A stretch of 58,640 nucleotides of DNA from NCBI GenBank assembly GCA_039961735.1, contig JABRVX010000045.1:1-58640 (forward strand), in the 5' to 3' direction. The stretch is from Fimbriimonadia bacterium (GTDB lineage: Bacteria; Armatimonadota; Fimbriimonadia; Fimbriimonadales; JABRVX01). Below, one piece after another: positions 1 to 7,445 of this stretch. How positions within the stretch are numbered: the first letter of the stretch is position 1; every line of letters begins with the position of its first letter. The notes beneath the pieces were generated by a model. The model did not search any database. It saw nothing but the letters and a program-made list of their open reading frames with translations, and had not been told where the DNA came from. A program made the position numbers and the translations under genes.

Positions 1-213
1 CCCCTCACCCCATCTTATCCCTCCGTCCGCCTACGGGTGGAGGGGACCATGTTGGGCCTCATCACTGACGAAGCATGACACCGCAACCACCCCCGCACCC
101 CCAACCGTCATGCCGAGCCCGTCGAAGCACCCGTCATGCTGAGCCCGTCGAAGCATGCACCCACCAGTCGCGAACGCAGTATCATGACACGAACCGTCGT
201 GGCTCTCGGAGAC
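1..213. repeat. Intergenic stretch with REP-like palindromic repeats
   Basis: No gene is supported between the window edge and the portal stop codon. Two copies of the palindromic repeat that recurs at 19.0 kb and 54.4-55.2 kb lie head to tail at about 107-130 and 133-157. A half copy sits near 67-79. The intact unit has arms GTCATGCT and AGCATGAC around an 11-base loop; the first copy here has decayed arms. These chromosomal repeats directly follow the portal gene, so no further phage gene continues that operon for at least 213 bases. Confidence 0.75.
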
Positions 214-1410
214 CTACTCCTCTCCACCCCGAGTCGGCCAGCCGAGGAGGTCGCGGATCCAGGGCTCGCGTGGGTCCACGGCACCCGCCTTAGTCAGCTT
301 CGCGATTGCGTCCGAAAGCCGCGCCACGTCCTCGCGACTGGGCTCGGGCAAGGCGAAGCGTGGCATCGCCTCGCTGTCACCGTAGTTCAGCTCGATCAGC
401 GGCCGTATCACCTGCTCTCCCATCACGCGGTCCTCGATCTCCCGCTTCAGTTTCCGTACACGAGACTCGACCACCGACTGGTGTACCCGTCCCAAGGCTA
501 AACTGCCTACGCGATCTCCTTCGTCCAATAGCAGTGTGTTTCCTAACACGGCCTTCGCGAGCTCCTTGTCGTGGTACTGCACGAAGCGCTCGAACGCGGT
601 GCCGTCTCCCGTCGGTTGTAGCAGCTGCAATTGCACCGAGCGCGGTAGCACGAACTCCGTGTTCGCAGCCGACACCCTCAACTGGTCGAGAAGCTCTTGC
701 TGGAACTCGACACTCGCGCCGTCTTCATACATGGCAACGCGAGGGATGATGCCGTACTTCTCCACATACACTGCCCACCACTTCAGTGCATTATCCTTCG
801 ACCACCACGAGCGATAAGCACGTAGCAAGTCACCGCTGCCGTATGGGCTGCCGTACCGAGGCTCGTGAGCGTAGTGCACGAACTTCTCGGGCGGGTAGGG
901 CTTTGCATGGCACACGCCGGGCACCGTGATGGTGATAGCATGCACGTCGCCTCGCTCATCCATCTCGAATCCTATGGTGGAGGGGTCCTTCGGCACGAAT
1001 CGCAGCGGCACGATCTTGCCTGCGTAGGGCCCAGTGCGCACTGTGTGATACACCTTCTCGAGCACGCTGAATCCGATGCCCACCGCATCCAGCACATCGG
1101 AGATCAGGCCCTCCACCGTACCCAGCATCTGCTGGAACGCCCAGCGAACGAAGCCCGCTCGCTCGCGGCTGTTCTCATCGGGTCCTGCTGCATACACCCG
1201 CCACCCGTCGCCGATCGGCAGCCACCTTTTCACTGCGAGCGCCGCGGCGATCACCGGGTCGCGCTCCATCTTTCTCAACACGCTCCAACGCCGCCGCAGA
1301 TCGTCGTATCCCGCAACCGGCTCCGTCGCAGCACCCACCGGATAGCGCATGGACTGCAGCACCGATCCCGTCAGGTGCGGCGTTCTATCCCCGAACAGCT
1401 TGCTCATCAT
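214..1410 (-). CDS. Phage portal protein, DUF935 / Mu gp29-like
   Basis: A 398-residue protein resembling the DUF935 portal family of Mu-like phages. Portals form the ring at the capsid vertex through which DNA is packaged and to which the tail joins. Visible features are an N-terminal region with the dipeptide-rich start LRRRWSVLRKMERDPVIAAA, a central VPKDPSTIGFEMDERG segment and a C-terminal helix region ending near LGWPTRGGEE. The length fits the lower end of the family. It starts 7 bases after the large terminase stop, so the two are probably cotranscribed. No head-morphogenesis gene (Mu gp30 type) follows before the window edge. Family assignment is from pattern recognition of the sequence. 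Confidence 0.85.
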   Translation of the reverse strand: MMSKLFGDRTPHLTGSVLQSMRYPVGAATEPVAGYDDLRRRWSVLRKMERDPVIAAALAVKRWLPIGDGWRVYAAGPDENSRERAGFVRWAFQQMLGTVEGLISDVLDAVGIGFSVLEKVYHTVRTGPYAGKIVPLRFVPKDPSTIGFEMDERGDVHAITITVPGVCHAKPYPPEKFVHYAHEPRYGSPYGSGDLLRAYRSWWSKDNALKWWAVYVEKYGIIPRVAMYEDGASVEFQQELLDQLRVSAANTEFVLPRSVQLQLLQPTGDGTAFERFVQYHDKELAKAVLGNTLLLDEGDRVGSLALGRVHQSVVESRVRKLKREIEDRVMGEQVIRPLIELNYGDSEAMPRFALPEPSREDVARLSDAIAKLTKAGAVDPREPWIRDLLGWPTRGGEE

Positions 1411-1417
1411 GATCCCC

Positions 1418-2785
1418 CTACCAATCTGTTAGTGCCGAGTCCAGCCTATCTTCGCCCGCGCGTATCGTCCGCCCCTCAGGCACGAACCGCCGCAAGGCCC
1501 TCCAAGCCACGCCGAAGCTGTCCACCTGATCGTCGTGCGGTGCATCCGGAAAGCCACACACTTCCGCCAGCCAGTCGTCATTCCAACTACCATTCAGTAG
1601 CTTCACAAGGCCCGACTCGGCAGCTGCGATCCATTCCAGCGCCCTGCTCACCTTGTCGCGATCTGCCGAAATGGGTAGCAGAGGAACCGGTAGGCCGTCT
1701 CGCTTCAGCATCTGCACGGCGGCAAGTTGGAAGGCGTTGGCTTCCACCGCGATGGCATCCGCACGGTCGTGCAGCCCCTGCTCGGCGATCTCCCTGCGTA
1801 CGGCAGGAAACTCCCTGCGCGCGCGCCACACGTCCAACACGTAGGTGACACCGTCCACTCCCAGGCCGAGTGTGGTTTTCACGGTGAAGTCGGCCTCGGT
1901 ACGCTCGCTGGCAGCTAGGTCCCACCCACACACGATGCGTCGCAACGCGGGTGGACGATCCACCACCTCGAACCACTCACGCTTGAACAAGCGCCCTTCC
2001 AGACCGCTGGGGTCTCCAAGGTACATGCAGTTGTACAGCGCGCTGCCCATGTCGCGCCGTCGGCCTTGCAGGTACTCCAACGGAAAACGCTCCGGCCATA
2101 GCGCCGTGCCCTGGCCCCAATACCCCTCGGCGGGCATCGCGATGTGTGTGAAGCCCGCTTGGAGCAGCACGGGCGCGAGGTCGTCTTGGTGCCAGCGGGT
2201 CATGATGCACACGATCTTCGCGCCACGCTCCGCGCGTGTTAGCAGCGTGCGACGGCACCAAGTCGCTAGATGCCTGCGCGCCGCGGGGCTTCGTGCGGTC
2301 TCTTCGCTCATCGGGTCGTCTATCAGAATGCAGCTCGCTCTGCGACCTATCAGCGCAGAACTGCCCACTCCGCAGGCGAACATCGTCGAGTCCTTGTCGT
2401 CCGTTCGAGGCCTCGCGAGGTCCCAGTCTCCCCTCGTCCATCGGCCCCCCTTGCGCACATGAGGAAAGAGACGACGGTAAGGCGCGGACAACACCGTGCC
2501 CGCCACGGCGTCCGCTCTGTCTTCGGCTTGGGCGTCCGTGACCGAAACGAGGACGATGTGCTGCGACGGGTCGCGAGCCAGCCGCCACGCAGGATAGACG
2601 ACCGCTATCCATGTGGACTTCCCGTGCTCCGGCGGCGCGGTGATCAGCACTCGCTCCGGCTCTGGGCCTTCCAGTGCTCGAATCCAAACGTCGTGATGGC
2701 GCGCAGCCTCGATGCCGTGCACAACGCGCCCATACACGGACAGCGAAGAAAGCGCGGCCAGGGCAAGGGCCCGTTTACCTGTCAA
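1418..2785 (-). CDS. Phage terminase large subunit (ATPase-nuclease)
   Basis: The packaging motor. The ATPase half shows a Walker A-like PPEHGKST (about residue 50) and Walker B CILIDDP. The nuclease half shows the metal-binding acidic motifs GWDLAASERTEADF, AIAVEANAF and DAPHDDQVDSFG. The TTG at 2785 was chosen as start because AGGAG lies 7 bases upstream and it overlaps the small terminase stop by 11 bases; an in-frame TTG at 2851 has its purine tract touching the start codon and is less likely. All catalytic motifs are intact, so the gene appears functional. About 455 residues, normal for the family. Confidence 0.93.
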   Translation of the reverse strand: MTGKRALALAALSSLSVYGRVVHGIEAARHHDVWIRALEGPEPERVLITAPPEHGKSTWIAVVYPAWRLARDPSQHIVLVSVTDAQAEDRADAVAGTVLSAPYRRLFPHVRKGGRWTRGDWDLARPRTDDKDSTMFACGVGSSALIGRRASCILIDDPMSEETARSPAARRHLATWCRRTLLTRAERGAKIVCIMTRWHQDDLAPVLLQAGFTHIAMPAEGYWGQGTALWPERFPLEYLQGRRRDMGSALYNCMYLGDPSGLEGRLFKREWFEVVDRPPALRRIVCGWDLAASERTEADFTVKTTLGLGVDGVTYVLDVWRARREFPAVRREIAEQGLHDRADAIAVEANAFQLAAVQMLKRDGLPVPLLPISADRDKVSRALEWIAAAESGLVKLLNGSWNDDWLAEVCGFPDAPHDDQVDSFGVAWRALRRFVPEGRTIRAGEDRLDSALTDW

Positions 2786-3125
2786 TCGCCCGCTCCTGAA
2801 TAAGTATCTCGTAGATGCGCTGACCGGCCTCCGGGCTGAGCGGGTGTGCAACCTCCTCTTCGGCGGACTCCGCAGTCAGCGACTCGAGCAGCAGCTTCAC
2901 GGCCCAGCCCTGCCCCTGCTCGGCCTGTGAGACCAGCCCGGACTCCACCACCCGAGTGAACAAGTCGCCCTCGGGCAATCCCCTCTCGCCGGCGATTCGC
3001 CGAAACGCGTGCTCCACGGTGAGCGGCATGGGAGATGGGGAAGGGACCGGAGCCCGCGCGCCGTCCCCGTTGGCGCACCCCCCGGCGGCTCCGGTCACCT
3101 TCGTCTTGCGGCCGACCCGCGTCAT
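2775..3125 (-). CDS. Probable terminase small subunit
   Basis: A 116-residue protein placed immediately before the large terminase. It begins with a basic, low-complexity Gly/Ala/Pro-rich stretch, followed by a helical region (VEHAFRRIAGERGLPEGDLF) that could recognise DNA, and an acidic C-terminal half. It overlaps the upstream gene by 4 bases (ATGA) and the downstream gene by 11, typical of translational coupling. The assignment rests mainly on position and size; sequence similarity to known small terminases is not obvious to me. It could be another small DNA-binding packaging accessory protein. Confidence 0.6.
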   Translation of the reverse strand: MTRVGRKTKVTGAAGGCANGDGARAPVPSPSPMPLTVEHAFRRIAGERGLPEGDLFTRVVESGLVSQAEQGQGWAVKLLLESLTAESAEEEVAHPLSPEAGQRIYEILIQERAIDR

Positions 3126-3364
3126 GGACGCACGCCCTCGTCGTGCAGCCGTCTCATGCGGGCCAGGCAGTCCAGGTCGAAGTCGTCGTCTCCATCGAAA
3201 ACGATCCAGTTCAGCTCGTCGGAGCAGTATTGTCTCAGCGCAGGGACCGGGTCGGCGAACTCAGCGAGCAGCCCCTGAAATCGGTCGAGGAACTCCCGGC
3301 ACTCGGAGCAGAGGCTGCTCCAGGAGGAGTGTTCCTTGCCGCATGCCTCACACACGAAAACCAT
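3122..3364 (-). CDS. Small zinc-ribbon protein, first gene of the packaging operon
   Basis: An 80-residue protein with two CxxC knuckles in its first 25 residues (CEAC and CSEC), predicting one zinc site, followed by an acidic segment with a run of Asp residues (DGDDDFDLD). Function is unknown. It is the first gene of the operon controlled by the divergent promoter region at 3.39-3.45 kb and overlaps the small terminase start by 4 bases. Plausible roles are a DNA-binding partner of the terminase or a small regulator of the packaging genes; the sequence does not decide. Confidence 0.65.
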   Translation of the reverse strand: MVFVCEACGKEHSSWSSLCSECREFLDRFQGLLAEFADPVPALRQYCSDELNWIVFDGDDDFDLDCLARMRRLHDEGVRP

Positions 3365-3391
3365 TCACGCCCCCTCATCCATGCAAAAGGT

Positions 3392-3429
3392 GTAGACATA
3401 AGTCTACCATAATTGTTGACTGTAGTCAA
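3392..3429. promoter_or_regulatory. Paired palindromic operators between repressor and packaging operon
   Basis: Two perfect dyads lie 23 bases apart centre to centre: GTAGACATAAGTCTAC (3392-3407) and TTGACTGTAGTCAA (3416-3429). Both have the core GAC-N4-GTC, as expected for two sites of one dimeric helix-turn-helix protein. They overlap promoter elements on both strands, the arrangement of a lambda-like or LexA-like switch. The likely binder is the S24 repressor encoded at 3616. The binding is inference. Confidence 0.7.
3401..3429 (-). promoter_or_regulatory. Putative promoter of the terminase-portal operon
   Basis: Reading the minus strand, TTGACT (3429-3424) is followed after 17 bases by TAGACT (3406-3401), which is preceded by an extended TG element. 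The -35 box is half of the second palindrome and the -10 box is half of the first, so a bound repressor would block both. The predicted start is about 30 bases before the zinc-ribbon gene. Confidence 0.6.
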
Positions 3430-3445
3430 TACCTAGGGGTAGAAT
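3416..3445 (+). promoter_or_regulatory. Putative promoter of the S24 repressor
   Basis: TTGACT (3416-3421) and TAGAAT (3440-3445) are separated by 18 bases and each match the sigma70 consensus at five of six positions. The -35 box lies inside the second palindrome, which would give negative autoregulation. The transcript would have a leader of about 165 bases before the GTG at 3616. Confidence 0.6.
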
Positions 3446-3503
3446 GGGCGCGATGTCAAGAGCCCCGTTGCGGCAGACGCGGCCCGGCGCGTGGGGAATG
3501 CCC

Positions 3504-3582
3504 GGGTCCCCGCCTTCGCGGGAGCGACAATTGCCGAACGACGTAAGTGGTCAACCGGTCTTTCCCGCGAAGGCGGGGACCC
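3504..3582. repeat. 20-bp perfect inverted repeat in the repressor leader
   Basis: The arms at 3504-3523 and 3563-3582 are exact reverse complements (GGGTCCCC... and ...GGGGACCC), separated by 39 bases. In the repressor mRNA they could form a long hairpin 33 bases before the start codon. GC-rich dyads of this kind resemble generic extragenic palindromes, so this may be a repeat insertion rather than a regulator. Confidence 0.7.
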
Positions 3583-3615
3583 GATGGATGCACGCGTGAG
3601 AAGGAGGTGGGAGCT

Positions 3616-4230
3616 GTGGCGAGAGCAGCGAGGTTTCTAGCCGAAGTGGAGCGTGTGATGCGAGAGCGCAAACTGAGCCAGCGCAAGCTCGCAGCGCTCG
3701 CCGGCGTCAACCCGTCCTACGTGTCCAACTGGATGCTGGGGCAGGTGGTTCCCTCGCCGGAGGTCGTACTGCGGCTTGCCCAAGCATTGCGAGAGCCGCG
3801 CGAGGTGTGGCTGCGGGCGGCGGGCTACGACCACTTGGCCGACCTTGCCTCACCCCCTGGCGCGTTCGTGGAAGTGACCGTCGAGGGCACTTGCCTCGCG
3901 GGGCAGGGCGAGGCACTGGTCGAGCCGCAGACCGCGGTCGTGCCGGAGGAGTTCGCGCGCGGGGCCGACTTCTACGTTCGAGTACAGGGCGACTCGATGG
4001 AGCCGGACTTTCCTCACGGGGCGCTGGTGGCCGTGAAGCGGTCGTTTCGCGTGGCGAGCGGCGATCCGGTGGTGGTGCAGGTGGAGGGGTGTCCCGTGGT
4101 CAAGCTGTGGGTGGATACGCCGACGGGACCCGTGCTCCGCAGTCGCAACCCGCGCCACCCGGACATTCCCCTCGGCGAGCACGAGGTGGTCGGCATCCCC
4201 ATCCGCCTGCTCGTCATCCGCGACGTGTGA
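3616..4230 (+). CDS. LexA/CI-like repressor: XRE helix-turn-helix plus S24 peptidase
   Basis: A 204-residue self-cleaving repressor. Residues 1-60 are an XRE-type helix-turn-helix (KLSQRKLAALAGVNPSYVSN). The C-terminal half is an S24 peptidase: a candidate Ala-Gly scissile bond in TCLAGQGE, the nucleophile in VQGDSMEPDF and the general base Lys in CPVVKLW. The GTG at 3616 was chosen because AAGGAGGTGG lies just upstream. It is divergent from the terminase-portal operon with paired palindromes between them. By family knowledge, RecA filaments formed on damaged DNA would trigger self-cleavage and release the packaging operon. It could instead be a general SOS repressor; LexA is the closest cellular relative. 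Confidence 0.9.
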   Translation: MARAARFLAEVERVMRERKLSQRKLAALAGVNPSYVSNWMLGQVVPSPEVVLRLAQALREPREVWLRAAGYDHLADLASPPGAFVEVTVEGTCLAGQGEALVEPQTAVVPEEFARGADFYVRVQGDSMEPDFPHGALVAVKRSFRVASGDPVVVQVEGCPVVKLWVDTPTGPVLRSRNPRHPDIPLGEHEVVGIPIRLLVIRDV

Positions 4231-4296
4231 GGCGGCAAGACGAGCCCATTGGCCTAAGGCCCGCTCCTCAGCCGTTTCGTATTCACGCCGGCGCCG

Positions 4297-4319
4297 TATA
4301 CTTCGCATGATTCGCATGA
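4297..4319 (+). promoter_or_regulatory. Possible promoter with a 9-bp tandem repeat before the efflux operon
   Basis: TATACT (4297-4302) is a good -10 box but has no convincing -35. It runs directly into two head-to-tail copies of TTCGCATGA (4302-4310, 4311-4319). The repeats sit where a transcript would begin, 29 bases before the AbrB-like gene, and may be an operator for that protein or another regulator. Confidence 0.4.
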
Positions 4320-4347
4320 GTTTTCGTGCGGATTGGAAGGAGGGTCC

Positions 4348-4617
4348 GTGGCGAATCACGAGCAGTTTAGTTGTGAAAAGCACTTCTACGGGTCTGTCAC
4401 CGTAGGGGAGCGAGGGCAGGTCGTTATCCCGGCGGAGGCGCGGCACGAGTTGGGTTACTACCCCGGTGACAAGCTACTGGTGATGCGGCATCCAGTGTAC
4501 GCCGGGATTATGATGTGCAGGATTGACGCTGTGCGCTCCTTTCTCGACCTCATGGCCAAAGGGATTGAGAGCGTGGAACGCAAAGGAGCGTCGGAACTTA
4601 CGAAGGAGGAGGACTAA
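4348..4617 (+). CDS. AbrB/SpoVT-type transcriptional regulator
   Basis: An 89-residue protein with a SpoVT-AbrB swapped-hairpin DNA-binding domain at residues 14-55 (SVTVGERGQVVIPAEARHEL, then GDKLLV). The GTG at 4348 was chosen because GGAAGGAGGG ends 5 bases upstream. It ends 2 bases before the TolC gene, so it is the first gene of an efflux operon and probably controls it. The C-terminal 35 residues are a charged helix (LDLMAKGIESVERK) that may aid dimerisation. Antitoxins share this fold, but no toxin gene is adjacent, so a regulator is more likely. Confidence 0.85.
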   Translation: MANHEQFSCEKHFYGSVTVGERGQVVIPAEARHELGYYPGDKLLVMRHPVYAGIMMCRIDAVRSFLDLMAKGIESVERKGASELTKEED

Positions 4618-4619
4618 GG

Positions 4620-5933
4620 ATGGTTCTCGGTATGGCAGCCGCCCTCGCGGCTCTAAGCACCGTTGCGCTTCAGCAATCCCCTCAGATGCTTACTCTCGAT
4701 CAGGCGATCGGAATCGCCCTGGAGAATAGCCTGTCCGTCCGCCGCGCTCGCGCCGAACTCGCGAAGAGCCGCGAGCAGGTCAATCAGGGCTATGCCGCGA
4801 TGCGTCCTCAGGTCACCGGCTCGGCAACGTACACGCGCTTCGACAAGAAGACCACGGCGGAGTTTCCAGGCCAGGACCCCGACGGCAACTCGATCACCCA
4901 GTCCATCGTGATCCAACCCGAAGACTCGCGCACTGCCCAAGTGGTGCTCGGCCAGGCGGTGGACATCTCCGGCAAGCAACGGATCGGTGTGCGTGGCGCC
5001 AAGGCCCTTGAGACCGCGGCGCACGCGGGCCTGAGTGCGGAGGAAGCCGAAGTCGCGCTGCGCGTAAAGCTCGCGTACTACAACGTGCTGCGCGCGCAGG
5101 CCTCGGTGGCCATTGCCGAAGACGCAGTCAAGAACGCCGAGGAGCGGCAGCGCGTAGCCGAAGCCCAAGTAGAGGCAGGCACCGCGAGCAAGATAGACGT
5201 GTTGCGCGCAAAGACGCAAGTAGCCCAGAACCGCCAAGGGCTGATCTCGGCACGCAACGCCGTGGCCCTTGCGAAGGCGGCGTTCAACAACGTTTTGGCT
5301 CGTGCGGTGGACACGCCGTTCGAACTGGCACCCGCGGGCGATCTGCCCCAATGCAGAGGGAAGCTGGACGCTTTGACCGCCGAGGCATTCGAGAAGCGGC
5401 CGGAGCTGCGACAGCTCGAGTGGGTGGCTCGCGTACAGGAGTCGGTGCTGAGCCTGGAGCGGCTAGGGATGATGCCCTCGCTCACCCTTTCCGTGGTCGG
5501 AGACTTCAACTTTCGCACCACGCTGTTCAACAACCGCAGCGAGCGGTACACGGGTGCTGCGGTCCTCTCCTTCCCGCTGTACGACGGCAACATCACCAAG
5601 GCCCGTGTCGGGCAGGCCAAAGCAGACGTTGAGAAGTCGAGGGCCAGCTTCGAGGAAGCGAAGCTGGGAGTGGCCTTGCAGGTGAAGCAGGCACTGCTGT
5701 CGGTACAGGAGGCGTCGGAGCGTCTGGTGACCGCGGAGGCCGCGCTTGCCGAGGCGGAAGAGGTGCTGCGACTCGCCCAGCTCCGCTACAAGAACGAACT
5801 GGCGATTCAGCTCGAGGTCAGTGACGCCGAGTTGGCGCTGACTCAAGCCAAGCTGAACGCCCTGAACGCGCGATACGACTACCTGCAGGCCTACTCCCAA
5901 CTGCAGCGTGCAGTCGGATCGGAGGATGTGTAA
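4620..5933 (+). CDS. TolC-family outer-membrane efflux protein
   Basis: A 437-residue outer-membrane channel component. A short hydrophobic N-terminus (VLGMAAALAALSTVAL) serves as signal peptide. The mature part has two OEP repeats with long Ala/Glu/Arg-rich coiled coils: LTLDQAIGIALENSLSVRRARAEL near the start and the equivalent helix pair near residues 330-430 (LGVALQVKQALLSVQEASERL). By family knowledge it forms a trimeric tunnel docked to an inner-membrane pump. The adaptor starts directly after its stop codon and the RND pump follows, so the three form one tripartite system, exporting an unknown substrate. Confidence 0.92.
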   Translation: MVLGMAAALAALSTVALQQSPQMLTLDQAIGIALENSLSVRRARAELAKSREQVNQGYAAMRPQVTGSATYTRFDKKTTAEFPGQDPDGNSITQSIVIQPEDSRTAQVVLGQAVDISGKQRIGVRGAKALETAAHAGLSAEEAEVALRVKLAYYNVLRAQASVAIAEDAVKNAEERQRVAEAQVEAGTASKIDVLRAKTQVAQNRQGLISARNAVALAKAAFNNVLARAVDTPFELAPAGDLPQCRGKLDALTAEAFEKRPELRQLEWVARVQESVLSLERLGMMPSLTLSVVGDFNFRTTLFNNRSERYTGAAVLSFPLYDGNITKARVGQAKADVEKSRASFEEAKLGVALQVKQALLSVQEASERLVTAEAALAEAEEVLRLAQLRYKNELAIQLEVSDAELALTQAKLNALNARYDYLQAYSQLQRAVGSEDV

Positions 5934-7430
5934 ATGTTCCTAAAGAGAGTCCCTTTCGTGCTGCCGGCAGCACTCGCGCTCGCTATAGCAGGCTGCGGCG
6001 GTCCCGCGAAGGTCCAGCCCGAGCAGGCCCCGTCCGCAGGACCTGCAAAACCGGAGACCCGCACGGTGGTCCGCCTGGAACCGGCCAGGGTCGAGGAGAT
6101 GGTGGAGACAGTCGAGATCACCGGAAGCTTGGCAGCACTCGACGATTTGACACTAAGCCCGAAGATCGCCGGGCGCCTGTCTCGAGTGTTGGTGCGTGAG
6201 GGCGATGCGGTTCGCGCAGGACAGCTCGTCGCGACGCAAGAGACGGATGAGCTGCTAACGCAGCTTCGCCAAGCAGAAGCGGGCCTTGCGTCGGCATGGT
6301 CTGCCCTTGCGCAGGCCGAGGCAGGCGCGCGGTCTTCGCCCGTGGTCACCGAGGCCACCATTCGCGCTGCAGAAGCTGGTCTGGCTCAGGCGAGAGCGAC
6401 GCTGAAGAAACTGGAAGAGGGCGCCAGGCGGCAGGAGATCGAGCAGGCGCAGAAGACGGTAGATGCCGCGAAGGCAGCTTGGGACCTGGCCGTTGCCGAC
6501 CATGCGCGCATTGCAGACCTCTACGCTAAGGATGCGGTGAGCAAGCAGCAGCTCGACATCGCGAAGACGGGCATGGACACTGCGCGCGCACAGTACGAGG
6601 CGGCTCAAGCCACCCTGAGCCTCGTCAAAGAGGGTACACGCGAAGAGGATATCGAGGCCGCGCGGCAGGCCGTGCGTCAAGCCGAGCAGCAGCTGGTTCA
6701 GGCCAAGGAGCTTCGCACCACCGACGTTGTTAGGCAAGAGCAGGTGGCCGCCGCACGCGCCGCGGTTGCACAGGCACGTGCGCAGGTGCAACTCGCCAAC
6801 CAGCAGATCGAGAACACCCGCATCTATTCACCCGTGAGCGGACAGGTGGAAACACGCATGGGCCACCCGGGACAGATGGCCATGCCGGGGCAGGCGATCC
6901 TTCGAATTGTCAGCCTCGGCAGTGTGTACTTCGAGGGCAACGTCTCCGAGACGCAGTTAGCCAACATCGGCGTGGGTCAGCTGGTGACCGTTCGCCTGGA
7001 TGCCTATCCGAACAGGACCCTGACTGGCCGCGTGGCAGCCTTGCGTCCGGTTGGCGACGACCAGGCGAGGTTGTTCACGGTACGCGTCGCTCTGGAGCGT
7101 GAAGGGCTCGTGCTGAAGCCGGGCATGTTCGCCCGGGGCGAGATTGCCGTTCGTCGCGTTCCTTCAGCGGTAGTAGTGCCAAAGGATGCGGTGGTGTCCC
7201 GGGGTGGCGAGCCAGTGGTGTTCGTCGTGAAGGGAGGCACCGCCCAGAAGCGCCCCGTCACGCTGGGCCTTAGCAACGCTCACTTGGTGCAGGTGATAGG
7301 TGTCGAGCCAGGCGAGCAAGTGGTAGTCAAAGGCGCAGACATGCTGGTAGACGGTGGCAAGGTGCAGTTAGAAAAGAGACAGGATGCCGACACCGACGAA
7401 CCGGGACGTCCAGCGGGATCCGTCCGCTAG
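5934..7430 (+). CDS. RND efflux periplasmic adaptor (HlyD/AcrA family lipoprotein)
   Basis: A 498-residue membrane-fusion protein. The N-terminus ends in a lipobox (LALAIAGCGG), so it is probably an inner-membrane lipoprotein. Order: first half of a lipoyl/beta-barrel domain (LSPKIAGRLSRVLVREGDAV, residues about 70-95), then an unusually long coiled-coil region (about 110-300) with repeated pattern EEGARRQEIEQAQKTV and KEGTREEDIEAARQAV, then the return lipoyl half (IYSPVSGQVETRMGHPGQMA) and the beta-barrel and membrane-proximal domains. Two related helical hairpins lengthen the adaptor. It follows the TolC gene with no gap and precedes the pump by 15 bases. Confidence 0.92.
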   Translation: MFLKRVPFVLPAALALAIAGCGGPAKVQPEQAPSAGPAKPETRTVVRLEPARVEEMVETVEITGSLAALDDLTLSPKIAGRLSRVLVREGDAVRAGQLVATQETDELLTQLRQAEAGLASAWSALAQAEAGARSSPVVTEATIRAAEAGLAQARATLKKLEEGARRQEIEQAQKTVDAAKAAWDLAVADHARIADLYAKDAVSKQQLDIAKTGMDTARAQYEAAQATLSLVKEGTREEDIEAARQAVRQAEQQLVQAKELRTTDVVRQEQVAAARAAVAQARAQVQLANQQIENTRIYSPVSGQVETRMGHPGQMAMPGQAILRIVSLGSVYFEGNVSETQLANIGVGQLVTVRLDAYPNRTLTGRVAALRPVGDDQARLFTVRVALEREGLVLKPGMFARGEIAVRRVPSAVVVPKDAVVSRGGEPVVFVVKGGTAQKRPVTLGLSNAHLVQVIGVEPGEQVVVKGADMLVDGGKVQLEKRQDADTDEPGRPAGSVR

Positions 7431-7445
7431 AGGGGAGCTCGGACT

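Noticed and set aside
865-1848. 327-codon open frame on the plus strand across portal and terminase
   Set aside because: It is antisense to two genes with clear domain motifs, is Arg/His/Pro-rich, and has no ribosome-binding site.
3504-3582. Inverted repeat as a third repressor operator
   Set aside because: The 20-bp arms are 39 bases apart and do not contain GAC-N4-GTC; it looks like an extragenic palindrome.
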